A stretch of 31,667 nt of DNA. Source: CAVQCT01 sp964520865 (GTDB taxonomy: Bacteria; Zixibacteria; MSB-5A5; GN15; FEB-12). The DNA lies in the NCBI GenBank assembly GCA_964520865.1, contig CAZFOY010000043.1, positions 1 through 31,667 on the forward strand, in the 5' to 3' direction. The position numbers and the translations under genes are program-made. The notes below the pieces were generated by a model. That model was not told the origin of the DNA. It made no database searches and saw only the letters and a program-made list of their open reading frames with translations. This document shows positions 23,171 to 30,717 of the stretch, one piece after another. How positions within the stretch are numbered: the stretch's first letter is position 1; every line of letters begins with the position of its first letter.

Positions 23171-24071
23171 TTATCTCGGAATGGGAATTATCCCATTCGA
23201 CCTGCTGTTCTCGGTGCCCTCGTATCCGGCCGCCGGCCTGAAGATCAATGCCTCGGCTTTCCATATGCAAGGGGGCGGACCGGTGCCGAATGTCGCAGTC
23301 GGCCTGGCCAGACTCGGCTACAAAGCTGCCTTGATCACGACCGTCGGCAATGATCCGTTCGGAGATATCATCAAGAAGGAACTTCGACAGGACAAGGTCG
23401 ACACCAGATTCATCATTACCAAGAAACAACCGTCGGCGCTGGCTGCCGGATGGATCGAATCGGGAAGCGGCCGAAGAACGATGGTGCTGTCCCGTCAGAT
23501 TTTCGTGAAGCCATCGGATGTCACAACCTCCAGGTACCCGATTCCCCGGATTCTGCATCTCGACGGCCGTGATATGCCGGCGACAATGAAGCTGGCCCGT
23601 TGGGGAAAGCGGGTAGGCGCAATCGTTTCATTTGATATCGGATCAATGCGCAACGACGTTTCGGAGGTGTTTCCGTATGTCGATCATCTGGTTGTCGCCG
23701 ACGGTTACGCGTTTCCGTACACAAAGACCAGGGCGGCGGAATCAGCAATTGCGAAGCTTGCGACTATCTGTCCCGGAACCGTTGTTGTAACCGAAGGGAT
23801 CAAGGGATCTACCGGCCTTGAGCGAAGCAGCGGGAAGTTCATCCGCCAGCCTGCGTTCAAAGTCGAGAATGTCGATACGACCGGAGCCGGCGACTGCTAC
23901 CATACCGGATATCTTTTCGGGCTCCTTCGGGGACTCGATCTTGCCGAGTGCATGCGACTCGGCGCCGCGGCCGGGGCTTTGAAGTGCACCAAACCGGGAG
24001 CACGTACCGGTATTCCGAGGCGTGGTGCCCTGATGCGGTTCCTGAATAGCAACCCGCCTGTTTATGAATGA
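23139..24071 (+). CDS. PfkB-family carbohydrate/nucleoside kinase
   Basis: 310 residues of the ribokinase/PfkB fold. The N-terminal glycine motif is GGGPVPNVAVGLARLG (about 47-62), and the C-terminal signature DTTGAGDCYHTGYLFGLL (about 245-262) holds the anion-hole GAGD with its catalytic Asp. Sugar-specific residues do not single out one substrate; ribokinase-like, 2-keto-3-deoxygluconate-kinase-like or nucleoside-kinase-like activity is possible. The TTG start at 23139, inside the preceding gene, has GGGAGA 8 bp upstream and gives the strand (LDYLGMG) that the fold needs; the first internal ATG (23181) would cut it off. Translationally coupled to the yigZ-like gene. Confidence 0.88.
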   Translation: MKRSNRSSKLDYLGMGIIPFDLLFSVPSYPAAGLKINASAFHMQGGGPVPNVAVGLARLGYKAALITTVGNDPFGDIIKKELRQDKVDTRFIITKKQPSALAAGWIESGSGRRTMVLSRQIFVKPSDVTTSRYPIPRILHLDGRDMPATMKLARWGKRVGAIVSFDIGSMRNDVSEVFPYVDHLVVADGYAFPYTKTRAAESAIAKLATICPGTVVVTEGIKGSTGLERSSGKFIRQPAFKVENVDTTGAGDCYHTGYLFGLLRGLDLAECMRLGAAAGALKCTKPGARTGIPRRGALMRFLNSNPPVYE

Positions 24072-24080
24072 GTACCGGGA

Positions 24081-24662
24081 ATGCTTGAGACACTGAATCA
24101 TATCGACCAGGTAATCTTCCTCTTCATCAACGTGAAGCTGGCCAACCCGGTGACGGATCTTATTATGCCTGTCATCACTACCGACATGCTGCTTCGGATC
24201 CTATACGGCGTCGCTATGATCCTCCTGCTATGGAGAGGAAACAAGCGACTCCGCTGGATGGTGCTCTTTTCAGCATTGGTGCTTCTTTTCACCGACCAGG
24301 TTTCTTCGCACTATCTGAAACACTGGATCGGCCGACCGCGTCCCTGTCACACTTTGACCGATGTACATCTTCTCGTCGGATGCGGAGGCGGATTTTCGAT
24401 GCCGTCGTCGCACGCCGCGAACTCGATGGGTCAGGCGGCGTTCTTTGCCTGTCTGATAGCGCCGTACCGCTGGTACTTCTATGCATTCGCGGGACTGATC
24501 GCGATCAGCCGGGTATTCGTGGGGGTGCATTACCCATTCGATGTTCTGGTGGGAACCTGTATCGGCCTGCTGATCGGCTGGATGATCGCGTATGCCTTTG
24601 GGAAGTTCGAAGCAAGATACCTGAAGAAACCGGAGGAGGTGTCGGTTGCCACTCACGATTGA
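24081..24662 (+). CDS. PAP2-superfamily membrane phosphatase
   Basis: 193 residues with five to six membrane helices and all three PAP2 motifs: KHWIGRPRP (K-x6-R-P, about residues 75-83), PSSHAAN (P-S-G-H-type with catalytic His, about 108-114) and SRVFVGVHYPFDV (S-R-x5-H-x3-D, about 142-154). These enzymes dephosphorylate lipid phosphates such as undecaprenyl diphosphate or lipid A at the periplasmic face. It sits 9 bp after the kinase gene and overlaps the macro gene by 17 bp, so it belongs to the operon. Which lipid it acts on is not visible. Confidence 0.92.
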   Translation: MLETLNHIDQVIFLFINVKLANPVTDLIMPVITTDMLLRILYGVAMILLLWRGNKRLRWMVLFSALVLLFTDQVSSHYLKHWIGRPRPCHTLTDVHLLVGCGGGFSMPSSHAANSMGQAAFFACLIAPYRWYFYAFAGLIAISRVFVGVHYPFDVLVGTCIGLLIGWMIAYAFGKFEARYLKKPEEVSVATHD

Positions 24663-25161
24663 AATCGTCAAAGGGGATATTACCGGAGCGAATACTCAGG
24701 CGATCGTCAATGCCGCCAACAACCAGTTCTGGATGGGTTCCGGCGTAGCGGGAGCGATCAAAGCCGCCGGCGGTCAGATTGTCGAGGACGAGGCAATCAA
24801 GAAAGGGCCGGTCATGCCCGGTGAGGCAGTATATACTTCGGCGGGGAAACTGCCTTTCAAAGTCGTCATCCACGCCGCCGTCATGGGACAGGACCTTCGC
24901 ACCACCGACAAGTACATCCGGCAGGCAACGATTGCCAGCCTCAATATCGCTGAATCACTCAAGCTCGAATCAATCGCCTTTCCTGCGTTCGGCACCGGCG
25001 TGGGAGGATTCCCGATGAAGGCATGCGCGTACGTCATGATTACTGCAATCCGCGGATACGCCGCCCGAGCTGAACACCTGCAGCGGGTGCAGCTATGCCT
25101 CTTCGATGAGTACGGTTATAAACTGTTTACGGAACAATTGGAGTTGCAGGAGAAAAGGTAG
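24646..25161 (+). CDS. macro-domain protein (ADP-ribose binding or hydrolysing)
   Basis: 171 residues forming a single macro domain: GDITGANTQAIVNAANNQF (about residues 10-28) binds the adenine/ribose, FWMGSGVAGAIKAAGG the phosphate loop, and PAFGTGVGGFPMKACAYVM (about 106-124) the second loop. Macro domains bind ADP-ribose or its derivatives and many remove ADP-ribose from proteins. The loop reads GSGVAGAI rather than GGGVDGxI, as in several archaeal and thermophile members. The TTG start at 24646 lies 6 bp after a near-perfect GGAGGAGG Shine-Dalgarno inside the PAP2 gene. Last gene of the operon; convergent with the next lipoprotein gene, only 6 bp between stops. Confidence 0.93.
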   Translation: MPLTIEIVKGDITGANTQAIVNAANNQFWMGSGVAGAIKAAGGQIVEDEAIKKGPVMPGEAVYTSAGKLPFKVVIHAAVMGQDLRTTDKYIRQATIASLNIAESLKLESIAFPAFGTGVGGFPMKACAYVMITAIRGYAARAEHLQRVQLCLFDEYGYKLFTEQLELQEKR

Positions 25162-25167
25162 CGGAGA

Positions 25168-25725
25168 TCAGTCACGGATCTTCAGCTTGAACGTTCCATC
25201 GAGATTCATCGGCTCCTTCTTTGCGTTCGCATACTCACCGGTAATTCGGCAGTAAGCGTCTCTCGATGACATCGAGTCAATCGTCAGGAACCCCGACAGG
25301 GCGTAGAACACCCGCTCGTTACCGGAAAGCTGATACTGCTCGAGCAGAACGGCGAAACTATTCTCCTGCAGGGTGTAACGGCCATCCCGAAGCGGCTCGG
25401 GAAGCTGCAGGTAGACGTCGGCCCGCCAGGATTCATCGAAACTGAAATTCCACGCCGGTGAAGTCGTATCCGGCTTGCCTAAGCGGGTGGCGATGGTCAG
25501 GATACCGACATTATGCTTCCCCGTACGGTATTTCATCTGATCGTGCGGATCGGTAAGGTCGGCGCTTCGAATGAACCGGGTGTGCTCCACCTTCACCCTC
25601 TTCTGCGGTCCCTCTCCGGTCAGGTAGAGATCCTGTCGAAAGCGGGAGACACAACCCGCGATCAGCATCACTCCGATCAGGAGAATAGTTATAAATGCTC
25701 TGGATGACAATCCTGAACGTTTCAT
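25168..25725 (-). CDS. hypothetical lipoprotein
   Basis: 185 residues. MKRSGLSSRAFITILLIGVM leads to a textbook lipobox L-I-A-G-C (Cys25). The remainder is beta-rich with no family I recognise; the last strand reads GTFKLKIRD. The ATG at 25725 has no Shine-Dalgarno, but a full promoter ends 6 bp before it, so the mRNA should be leaderless. Convergent with the macro-domain gene. Confidence 0.8.
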   Translation of the reverse strand: MKRSGLSSRAFITILLIGVMLIAGCVSRFRQDLYLTGEGPQKRVKVEHTRFIRSADLTDPHDQMKYRTGKHNVGILTIATRLGKPDTTSPAWNFSFDESWRADVYLQLPEPLRDGRYTLQENSFAVLLEQYQLSGNERVFYALSGFLTIDSMSSRDAYCRITGEYANAKKEPMNLDGTFKLKIRD

Positions 25726-25731
25726 ACGATA

Positions 25732-25760
25732 ATTATACGTTGCTCAATTCGCGAAGTCAA
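25732..25760 (-). promoter_or_regulatory. strong promoter at start codon (leaderless type)
   Basis: Minus strand TTGACT (25760-25755), exactly 17 bp, TATAAT (25737-25732), then TATCGT and the ATG. The predicted transcription start is the A of the start codon. This is the best leaderless case in the window. Confidence 0.7.
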
Positions 25761-25808
25761 ACACGGGTTGTTGGCAGAAGACGATAAGTAGAATCTGCGT
25801 CGAGGAGA

Positions 25809-26936
25809 TCAGAGCGGCAGTTCGACTACCCGGTAGCGTTTGTACACCTGGCCGCCCAACTGCTCGCAGCCCCGCCGCATCATGTCATTCGTTTCCAGAA
25901 TCCAGGACATCTCCGCCCACTTGTACCCCTTGGCGACACCACGGGCATAGGTCGATGCGTACAGCATTGAATCTATTCCCTTCTTCTGAAAATCCGGGAC
26001 AATGCCAAGGGTGATAATACGGACACTGTCGACCTTGTTGCGGATTTTGGTATGCCAGAGGAGCTTCAGCAGGCCGAACGGCAGGAGCTTGCCGTGCAGG
26101 TAGATCAGCGCCTGGTTCAGGTTGGGCAGGGCCAGACTGAAGGCGACCGGTTTTCCATCGTACTCCGCGATAAAGACAAGATCGGGATCGACCACCTGCT
26201 TGAGGTCCTTGGCCATATAGAAGAATTCATCGCGGTCCATCGGAACGAACCCCCAGTTATGCTGCCAGGCCTGGTTGTAGATTTCGTTGATGCGCTCGAC
26301 CTCGCCATCGAAATCACGCATGTTGAGGGTGCGAAGGTTCACCCGGTGCCGCTTACTGAGCCGCTCGACGACCGCCTGAACGCGCTCGGGATGGATAGTC
26401 TGATCGGTCAATTTGTAGGCGAGCAGATCCATCACTTTCTTGAGTCCGAATTTTTCCGCAAGCTGCGGCTGGTACGGGCGGTTGTAGGGCATCATCAGGA
26501 CCGGGGGTGAGTCGAACCCCTCGACCAGGAAGCCGCAGTCGTGGTTGGTGGAGAAATTCATCGGACCGCGCATTTTTTCCATGCCCGCCTTCTTCAGCGT
26601 GATCATCGCCACTTTGAGCAGAAGCGAAGCTGCCTCAAAATCATCCTCGGAATCAAAGAACCCGAAAAAGCCGACCTGCTCTTCATGGAATTGGTTGTGC
26701 GCGTAATTGACACAAGTAGCTATCCGGCCGACAATCTCGTCCTGACGCATCGCCAGGAAGAGCTTGACCGTGGCGGTCTTGTAGAACGGGTTCTTCTTGA
26801 AATCGAAAAACTGCTTGCGCTCCATCGTCAGCGGAGCGACGTAGTTCTCATCGTTCTTGTAGAGACGATTGGGATAATCTATGAACCGGGCGAGTTGTGA
26901 CGAATTCTCGACTTCGATAACTTCGACAGTTGGCAT
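25809..26936 (-). CDS. GNAT-fold acyltransferase, candidate bacterial ceramide synthase-like
   Basis: 375 residues. The N-terminal part (FIDYPNRLYKNDENYVAPLT, NPFYKTATVKLFLAMRQDEI, then VGRIATCVN) and later RGPMNFSTNHDCGFLVEGFD and MMPYNRPYQ belong to a conserved GNAT-superfamily family. A second GNAT-like half (about 200-375) includes LVFIAEYDGKPVAFSLALPN and ITLGIVPDFQKKGIDSMLY, the acyl-CoA-binding V-x-P-x-x-[QR]-x-x-G-x-[GD] region. It starts 7 bp after the serine-palmitoyltransferase-like gene. Bacterial ceramide synthase is known to be a GNAT-fold enzyme, so N-acylation of a sphingoid base is the natural guess; direct proof is absent. Confidence 0.75.
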   Translation of the reverse strand: MPTVEVIEVENSSQLARFIDYPNRLYKNDENYVAPLTMERKQFFDFKKNPFYKTATVKLFLAMRQDEIVGRIATCVNYAHNQFHEEQVGFFGFFDSEDDFEAASLLLKVAMITLKKAGMEKMRGPMNFSTNHDCGFLVEGFDSPPVLMMPYNRPYQPQLAEKFGLKKVMDLLAYKLTDQTIHPERVQAVVERLSKRHRVNLRTLNMRDFDGEVERINEIYNQAWQHNWGFVPMDRDEFFYMAKDLKQVVDPDLVFIAEYDGKPVAFSLALPNLNQALIYLHGKLLPFGLLKLLWHTKIRNKVDSVRIITLGIVPDFQKKGIDSMLYASTYARGVAKGYKWAEMSWILETNDMMRRGCEQLGGQVYKRYRVVELPL

Positions 26937-26943
26937 ATGCTTC

Positions 26944-28170
26944 TTAGGAAATCAGTCCCTTGGCGCGGCCTACCTTGGCCATTACCTCGACCACTTTGTC
27001 AAGCTGGTCGCTGGTGTGCGAAGCGGTATAGGAAGTTCTTATCATCGCCTGACCGGGGGGAACCGCCGGGGAGATGACCGGATTGGTAAACACTCCGTTG
27101 TCGTACAGCTCTTTCCAGAACGCGAACGCGTCGAGATCCTCGCCGACAACGATCGGGACGATCGGGGTTTCGGAATGACCGGTATTGAAACCGAGCTGCT
27201 GGAATTCTTTTTTCATCCGACGGGCGTTCTTCCAGAGATTCTCACGGCGTTCCGGCTCAGCCTCGACGATGTCGAGCGCAGCCAGAACGGCGGCGGCATT
27301 GGACGGCGGGATCGAAGCCGAGAAGATCAGGGCGCGGGCATTGTGCTTCACATAGTCAATAACTTTGGCGTCACCGGCAACAAATCCGCCCAGCGATGCA
27401 AACGATTTAGAGAATGTCCCCATCGTCAGATCGACCTTATCGATCAGGCCGAAATGATCGGCGGTACCGGCGCCCGACGGACCGAGCACACCCACCGAAT
27501 GGGCATCGTCGACCAGCACTCTGGCGTTGTACTCCTTTGCGATTTCCAGCAGAGGAGGAAGGTTGATGATATCACCCTCCATCGAGAAGACACCATCGAC
27601 TACAACGAGCAGACCTCCGCGCGAGTTGATACTTCGCACATTGGTGATCACCCGCTCGAAATCTTCCATATCGTTATGCGCGAATTTATAGACTTTGCCG
27701 TACGAGAGCCGGCAGCCATCGACAATACTGGCGTGCACCTGGCGATCGATAATAATCGCATCGTTTTTCCCGACCAGCGAGGAAATAGTGCCGAGGTTGG
27801 TCTGGAAGCCGGTCGAAAAGACCTGTGCAGCATCCTTCTTCATGAATTTCGCCAACCGGGCCTCGAGTTCCAGGTGGAGATCAAGCGTTCCGTTCAGGAA
27901 ACGCGATCCGGTACAACCGGAGCCGTACTTGAGGGCTGCCTCGGCGGCTGCTTCTTTGACTTTCGGGTGATCTACCAGTCCGAGGTAGTTGTTGGAGCCG
28001 ACCATGATACACCGTTTGCCGTCGACCACAACTTCGTTTCCCGGCGCCGACTGCAACGGGTGAAAATACGGATAGATGCCCATCGCCTTAACGTCATCGG
28101 CATCCGTGAATTCAAAACACTTTTGGAAAAGATCCTGATAGTCGACCTGCGTCTTGTTCTCTGTATGCAA
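26944..28170 (-). CDS. spt: serine palmitoyltransferase-like alpha-oxoamine synthase
   Basis: 408 residues, a PLP-dependent alpha-oxoamine synthase. It condenses an acyl-CoA with an amino acid, here probably L-serine and a fatty acyl-CoA to 3-ketosphinganine. Visible: GIYPYFHPLQSAPGNEVVVDG near the start, GSRFLNGTLDLHLELE (about 88-103), the PLP-stacking His146 (RQVHAS), Asp221 and His224 (VDDAHSVGVLG), and the Schiff-base Lys255 (GTFSKSFASLGGF). GSRFLNGT and YPYF fit serine palmitoyltransferase better than glycine C-acetyltransferase (which has S-x-R-F-I-C-G-T), but AONS/KBL cannot be fully excluded. The TTG start at 28170 has AGGAG 5 bp upstream. It is followed 7 bp later by the GNAT gene. 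Confidence 0.85.
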   Translation of the reverse strand: MHTENKTQVDYQDLFQKCFEFTDADDVKAMGIYPYFHPLQSAPGNEVVVDGKRCIMVGSNNYLGLVDHPKVKEAAAEAALKYGSGCTGSRFLNGTLDLHLELEARLAKFMKKDAAQVFSTGFQTNLGTISSLVGKNDAIIIDRQVHASIVDGCRLSYGKVYKFAHNDMEDFERVITNVRSINSRGGLLVVVDGVFSMEGDIINLPPLLEIAKEYNARVLVDDAHSVGVLGPSGAGTADHFGLIDKVDLTMGTFSKSFASLGGFVAGDAKVIDYVKHNARALIFSASIPPSNAAAVLAALDIVEAEPERRENLWKNARRMKKEFQQLGFNTGHSETPIVPIVVGEDLDAFAFWKELYDNGVFTNPVISPAVPPGQAMIRTSYTASHTSDQLDKVVEVMAKVGRAKGLIS

Positions 28171-28211
28171 AGGGGCTCCTTAACCGCTGAAAATTTGCCG
28201 CACAGATTCTT

Positions 28212-28240
28212 ATAAAACCAATTTTATCTGGCATTGTCAA
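28212..28240 (-). promoter_or_regulatory. promoter of spt operon
   Basis: Minus strand TTGACA (28240-28235), 17 bp, TTTTAT (28217-28212); a TATAAG also lies 20 bp from the same -35. It drives the spt-GNAT pair. Confidence 0.5.
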
Positions 28241-28368
28241 GGGCAAACGACCCATGCGGGACAACCGAACATAGCCTATTTTGTATCCCGCCACAAGAGT
28301 TTTTAGCGGTCGCCTTGAGGGCCGAAAAGCAGCTTCGAGACCGATTACGGAATGCGATTAAGCTTATG

Positions 28369-28974
28369 TTATCCAAGCGTTTTTTCGATTTCAACAGCGG
28401 TCTCTTCATCCCTCGGACCGGCTCGTTCACGAAGCAGTTTCACTATGCGAACACGGACCTCCCGGCTTCGGTTCTGCCCGAACTTGAGCTTTACGTCGAT
28501 CGCATTCGGAATGATCTCGAATACCGCCACTCCCCGAAGCCGTCGGAGATAGATCGGGTCGTCCGCAACAATGCGGGCGTAACCTCCTTCTGGCTGCTCG
28601 CTTTCCATCAACGCCTGAAGAGCGTTTGCCTTTTCATCCGGATCTTCAAGAATTTTACCGGTCCCACGCATGAATAGCGACTTGTAGAATATCGTCGCCG
28701 GACAGGCATTCCGTTCCTCGAACCAATAAGACGGGATGGTCGAGTAAGGTATGTCTACCGCGAATGAGACCTTATCCCCTCTCGCGAACGCCTCGTACTT
28801 CTCTCCTTCGGGGGCACCGTGGAAGAAAATGTGCGTATCGATCGCGACATAATTGACCGGCACGATCCGCGGGTAGCCGTCCGGGGTGATAATACCGACC
28901 CGGCCGATCTTGTTGGCGGTGAGGATATCCCGAATTACCTGAGGATCCTGGCTGTCAAACTCGCTTCTTCGCAT
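28369..28974 (-). CDS. FMN-binding split-barrel (pyridoxamine 5'-phosphate oxidase-like) protein
   Basis: 201 residues of the NimA/Pyridox_oxase_2-type split barrel: KIGRVGIITPDGYPRIVPVN at about residues 22-41 (first two strands), then HIFFHGAPEGEKYEAFARGD, VSFAVDI, YKSLFMRGTGKILED (flavin/phosphate region), and EIIPNAIDVKLKFGQ near the C-terminus. Such proteins bind FMN or haem; roles range from nitroimidazole reduction to haem degradation. ATG at 28974 (MRRSEF) with GGAAG upstream is preferred; a longer start at 29010 lies deeper in the preceding gene. It overlaps the methyltransferase stop by 20 bp, so translation is coupled. Confidence 0.85.
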   Translation of the reverse strand: MRRSEFDSQDPQVIRDILTANKIGRVGIITPDGYPRIVPVNYVAIDTHIFFHGAPEGEKYEAFARGDKVSFAVDIPYSTIPSYWFEERNACPATIFYKSLFMRGTGKILEDPDEKANALQALMESEQPEGGYARIVADDPIYLRRLRGVAVFEIIPNAIDVKLKFGQNRSREVRVRIVKLLRERAGPRDEETAVEIEKTLG

Positions 28975-29743
28975 TCGCGGTCTTCCGCTTTCCTCCCGGT
29001 TTTGTCGCAACGAAATACATCATCTGGCGGTTTCGGTCGACCGGTTCTCCCTTGAGAGATCCGTACGCTTCGATTTCCTCGAACCCAACCCTGCGGAACA
29101 TGGCAAAAAGTTCGTGACAACAGTACAGGCGAAGGATCACGTCCCCTTCCGACTTCTGCACCCCGTCTTTCACGAAAGTCCAGACCCCGTGGTTGCGGGA
29201 AGTTGCATAATCGAAATGTCTCTTCTCGAGGACCTTGAGGCCTTCGCATTCGAACCAGTCAGTCTCGGTATAATGGCTGATGATCCAGTCACGATTCACC
29301 AGGCTGAGATAGCATCTGCCACCCGGCTTTAACGCGTCATAGAGTTTCTTCAACACCAGCTCGTTATCCGATTCGGTTTCAAAGAATCCGAACGACGTCC
29401 AGACATTGGCCGCAGCATCGAACTCCTCCTTGAACCGGACGCGCCGCATATCGGCGTGATGAATGTCGATCGGAAGTTCTGCCCGGTCCGTTTTCTTATG
29501 CAGCTCTTCGAGGTAAGACTTCGTGATGTCGACAGCCGTAACCTTGATTCCTTTCCGTGCCAGCGGGATGCTGAGACGGCCGATTCCGCACGGACAGTCA
29601 AGCAGGCGGCTCCCTTTGCGCAGTTTGAGATGCTCGATCATAAAGCGCGCTTCGGCATTGGTCACCTTTGGAGTTGCTCGTTTGAAGATCGGTCGAAATG
29701 CGGGAAAGAAGTCGGTCCACCAGTCGTTCTCTTTGGTTTTCAT
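28955..29743 (-). CDS. SAM-dependent class I methyltransferase
   Basis: 262 residues with a Rossmann methyltransferase fold. Motif I is LLDCPCGIGRLSIPLARKG (about residues 45-63), motif II VTAVDITKSYLEEL with the ribose-binding Asp, then DAAANVWTSFGFF and LKPGGRCYLSL. Cys residues replace the usual G-x-G start of motif I, as in many class I enzymes of this type (small-molecule or lipid methylation). The basic tail (GGKRKTANAKKRV) is probably disordered. Start: ATG at 29743 behind GGGTGGAGGTAGC; an in-frame ATG at 29782 has no such site. The substrate is unknown. Operon with the split-barrel gene. Confidence 0.85.
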   Translation of the reverse strand: MKTKENDWWTDFFPAFRPIFKRATPKVTNAEARFMIEHLKLRKGSRLLDCPCGIGRLSIPLARKGIKVTAVDITKSYLEELHKKTDRAELPIDIHHADMRRVRFKEEFDAAANVWTSFGFFETESDNELVLKKLYDALKPGGRCYLSLVNRDWIISHYTETDWFECEGLKVLEKRHFDYATSRNHGVWTFVKDGVQKSEGDVILRLYCCHELFAMFRRVGFEEIEAYGSLKGEPVDRNRQMMYFVATKPGGKRKTANAKKRV

Positions 29744-29773
29744 GCTACCTCCACCCGTTATGAATCTGTTCTC

Positions 29774-29802
29774 AGGATACAAGGTGGGAAATCGGCGGGC
29801 AA
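29774..29802 (-). promoter_or_regulatory. promoter of methyltransferase operon
   Basis: Minus strand TTGCCC (29802-29797), 17 bp, TATCCT (29779-29774), about 30 bp before the ATG. Confidence 0.5.
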
Positions 29803-29833
29803 GGGGGAATTCGGGGAATTACTGGAGGGGTGG

Positions 29834-29862
29834 CCCGTCCGCTTGCGGCGGGTTTCTTCTTT
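29834..29862 (+). terminator. plus-strand terminator-like hairpin without plus-strand gene
   Basis: CCCG-T-CCGC, TT, GCGG-CGGG (29834-29852) followed by TTTCTTCTTT. It looks like a terminator on the plus strand, yet all genes within several kb are on the minus strand. Could stop antisense transcription or be a repeat remnant. Confidence 0.4.
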
Positions 29863-29901
29863 GAAATGGATGGGGTCGGCGTCGGCCGAACGACGAGCAG
29901 C

Positions 29902-30627
29902 TTACTGTTTCTTCGACCGAACGCTGTCTCTGACCTGGCTGCTCCAGGGTGGCGGTACCGAATACTGGAATTTTAGGCCCCGATGGACGAGCGTGTACAG
30001 GGTTCTCAAGCTGAGCTTGATCCGGGCTCTGCCTTTTGAGTCTACTGACAGCGTGTGCCCAATGACCGATTCAGCCTTTGCCAGCTTGTCCGGCGAACTC
30101 ACATCGACATAAACTTCATATTCTGCATTCAGGTCACTCTCTTTGAGCGTGTCCGGATTTATCTCAGGTGTGGGCTTCTTGGTACAATAGCCCTTAAATC
30201 CCCCCCTCTGGCGAGGATCACCGGCGAAATATTCCACTGAATCCCCCTCGGTCACGAAATACCAATGCACTGGAAAGACCTTGCCATTGTAGGCTAAGTT
30301 GACGCAGATCTTGCTGGTATCGTTCTTCGGCAGAGTCAGGCTGAGTTCCCGGTAGGTTGAATCGCTTCGGCTTTGAAAGTTAACCGTCCAGGACGAAGGG
30401 CCGTTGTAGACGATCCCTTCCATAGGTTCCACCGTAGCAACCACTTTGCTTATTAAGTCTTCTTTCGGATGAAAGGTGAATCCCAGAACAATGTTCCGTC
30501 CGTTGCACCGATCCGTGATCGGCACGAATTTCCATCCAAACGGAAATCCCGGCGTCGGCTTGGTTGCCTTGACCTGAGCCGAAATCGTGACTAAGGACGC
30601 GAGAACAATCAGCGTTATCTTTTTCAA
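29902..30627 (-). CDS. secreted protein of unknown function, tandem duplicate copy 1
   Basis: 241 residues. Signal peptide MKKITLIVLASLVTISAQVK(A), then a mature part with WYFVTEGDSVEYFAGDPRQ (about 125-145) shared word for word with the next gene, and a C-terminal segment LRTLYTLVHRGLKFQYSVPP. No known family was recognised. I start it at TTG 30627: GGGAGG lies 6 bp upstream and the frame further up (to 30678) lies in the conserved leader. It and copy 2 share their upstream ~95 bp as well, so the duplication includes the promoter. Confidence 0.8.
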   Translation of the reverse strand: MKKITLIVLASLVTISAQVKATKPTPGFPFGWKFVPITDRCNGRNIVLGFTFHPKEDLISKVVATVEPMEGIVYNGPSSWTVNFQSRSDSTYRELSLTLPKNDTSKICVNLAYNGKVFPVHWYFVTEGDSVEYFAGDPRQRGGFKGYCTKKPTPEINPDTLKESDLNAEYEVYVDVSSPDKLAKAESVIGHTLSVDSKGRARIKLSLRTLYTLVHRGLKFQYSVPPPWSSQVRDSVRSKKQ

Positions 30628-30717
30628 AGTAAGCCTCCCGTGAAACAAGAAGTTCTCTCTTTCAATAGTCCAACACATTGAATACAGACGAGCAAAGGAA
30701 TTCTTCCGGAAAATGAA
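30628..30717 (-). repeat. upstream leader shared with 31477-31570
   Basis: The ~90 bp before copy 1 repeats the ~95 bp before copy 2 (31477-31570) with few changes, including GTGAAACAAGAAGTT, AGTCCAACACATTGAATACA and GAATTCTTCCGGAAAATGAAT as written on the plus strand. It contains the GGGAGG Shine-Dalgarno and probably the promoter, though no confident -35/-10 pair at 17 bp was found. Confidence 0.8.

Noticed and set aside
26944..28170. Annotation as glycine C-acetyltransferase (KBL)
   Set aside because: The family is the same, but GSRFLNGT, the N-terminal YPYF stretch and the neighbouring GNAT gene fit serine palmitoyltransferase better, and no threonine dehydrogenase gene is adjacent.
26881..28215. 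A 444-codon open frame on the plus strand antisense to the spt gene
   Set aside because: It lies almost entirely opposite a well-supported PLP enzyme; its product is rich in Arg/His/Asp with no motif, and it has no Shine-Dalgarno. It is a shadow of the codon bias.
188..29010. tRNA genes, CRISPR arrays, insertion sequences and prophage genes
   Set aside because: Looked for cloverleaf ends, regularly spaced short repeats, and transposase or integrase motifs on both strands; none could be supported.
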